Assembly: GCA_947478935.1 (NCBI GenBank)
Contig: CANJXV010000042.1
Location: 1-13,015 of the forward strand
Source of the DNA: Comamonadaceae bacterium
Lineage (GTDB): Bacteria; Pseudomonadota; Gammaproteobacteria; Burkholderiales; Burkholderiaceae_C
Reading direction: 5' to 3'
DNA: 13,015 bases
The position numbers and the translations under genes are program-made. The stretch's first letter is position 1; each line of letters begins with the position of its first letter. Positions 12,756 through 13,015 of this stretch are shown here, piece by piece. Under the pieces are notes generated by a model that was not told the origin of the DNA, did not search any database, and was given only the letters and a program-made list of their open reading frames with translations.

Positions 12756-13015
12756 GGGGTGGGGTGTTGCCGCAATGGTGTGCGCGCTGATTGTAGGAAG
12801 CATGGGCGGCTGCGCCAGTAGCCCCACGAATGCACCGGTTGAAGACCGAACACCGGCTGCGTCCACTACGTCAGCGGCAGCAGCAGTAGCGCCGCCTAAA
12901 GTAGAAACTGGGCAAACCATCGTCCAAGCGCGCAGCCGCTGGGTAGGCGTGGGCTGGGACGCATTACCCGGCTTACAGCAAGACGCCTTGGGCCAGGGCT
13001 GGCGCGCCTGGATCA
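12754..13015 (+). CDS. mltA: Membrane-bound lytic murein transglycosylase A-like lipoprotein (partial, C-terminus off window)
   Basis: The first 87 codons of a plus-strand lipoprotein gene cut by the right edge. From ATG 12754, residues 1-20 give a hydrophobic signal ending S-M-G-G-C20, a lipobox with the lipid-bearing Cys. A Thr/Ala/Pro-rich linker follows (about 21-52), then S-R-W-V-G-V-G-W-D-A-L-P-G-L-Q-Q-D and G-W-R-A-W-I. This W-x-x-L-P-G-x-x-x-D ... W-x-A-W-I pattern matches the N-terminal part of MltA, an outer-membrane enzyme that cleaves peptidoglycan glycan strands. The start is uncertain. ATG 12754 gives no basic residue before the hydrophobic core. ATG 12703, in frame, would add K-I-I-R-V and a more normal n-region but overlaps the opposing small gene by 53 bp. 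ATG 12775 avoids any overlap. None has a clear Shine-Dalgarno. The catalytic domain lies beyond the window, so intactness is unknown. Confidence 0.78.
   Translation, partial: MGWGVAAMVCALIVGSMGGCASSPTNAPVEDRTPAASTTSAAAAVAPPKVETGQTIVQARSRWVGVGWDALPGLQQDALGQGWRAWI

Overview
The window looks like the chromosome of a betaproteobacterium, most likely order Burkholderiales and close to Comamonadaceae. This rests on the GC-rich codon use, the protein families present (GlnE, a long YhdP, a Nit-type amidase, MltA, and a DUF2946/YcnI copper pair), and an intergenic repeat at 4388-4855 of a style I associate with Comamonadaceae-like genomes. The placement is inference from protein likeness; there is no rRNA or other marker to fix it.

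Layout. (1) 1-844, minus strand: a small copper-associated module with a DUF2946 protein followed by a YcnI-like DUF1775 protein that runs off the left edge. (2) 1050-4387, plus strand: a probable four-gene transcription unit made of an amidase-signature amidase, a VOC/glyoxalase-fold protein, a MarC-family membrane protein and an HSL-type alpha/beta hydrolase. The VOC and MarC genes overlap at ATGATGA, and the hydrolase probably starts at TTG behind a strong AGGAG. (3) 4388-4855: about 470 bases without a convincing gene, containing two strong inverted repeats and a perfect 14-nt GC palindrome. (4) 4856-7582, minus strand: glnE, the bifunctional glutamine synthetase adenylyltransferase/deadenylase. 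(5) 7609-12610, plus strand: yhdP (1377 aa, AsmA-like envelope protein) followed by a nitrilase-superfamily amidase. (6) 12618-12755, minus strand: a 45-aa single-span membrane protein missed by a long-ORF view. (7) From 12754, plus strand: the start of an mltA-like lytic transglycosylase lipoprotein, cut by the right edge.

How they fit together. GlnE tunes nitrogen assimilation. YhdP, MltA and the small membrane protein point to envelope maintenance. The Nit-type amidase is probably metabolite repair. The DUF2946/YcnI pair points to periplasmic copper handling. The amidase-VOC-MarC-hydrolase group has no pathway I can name.

Most of the window is ordinary housekeeping DNA. I see no defence system, CRISPR array, prophage, transposase, tRNA or rRNA. 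The points most worth a second look are the small membrane protein whose start codon overlaps a candidate mltA start (CATG at 12753-12756), the 26-bp divergent glnE/yhdP junction, and the repeat-rich spacer at 4388-4855.
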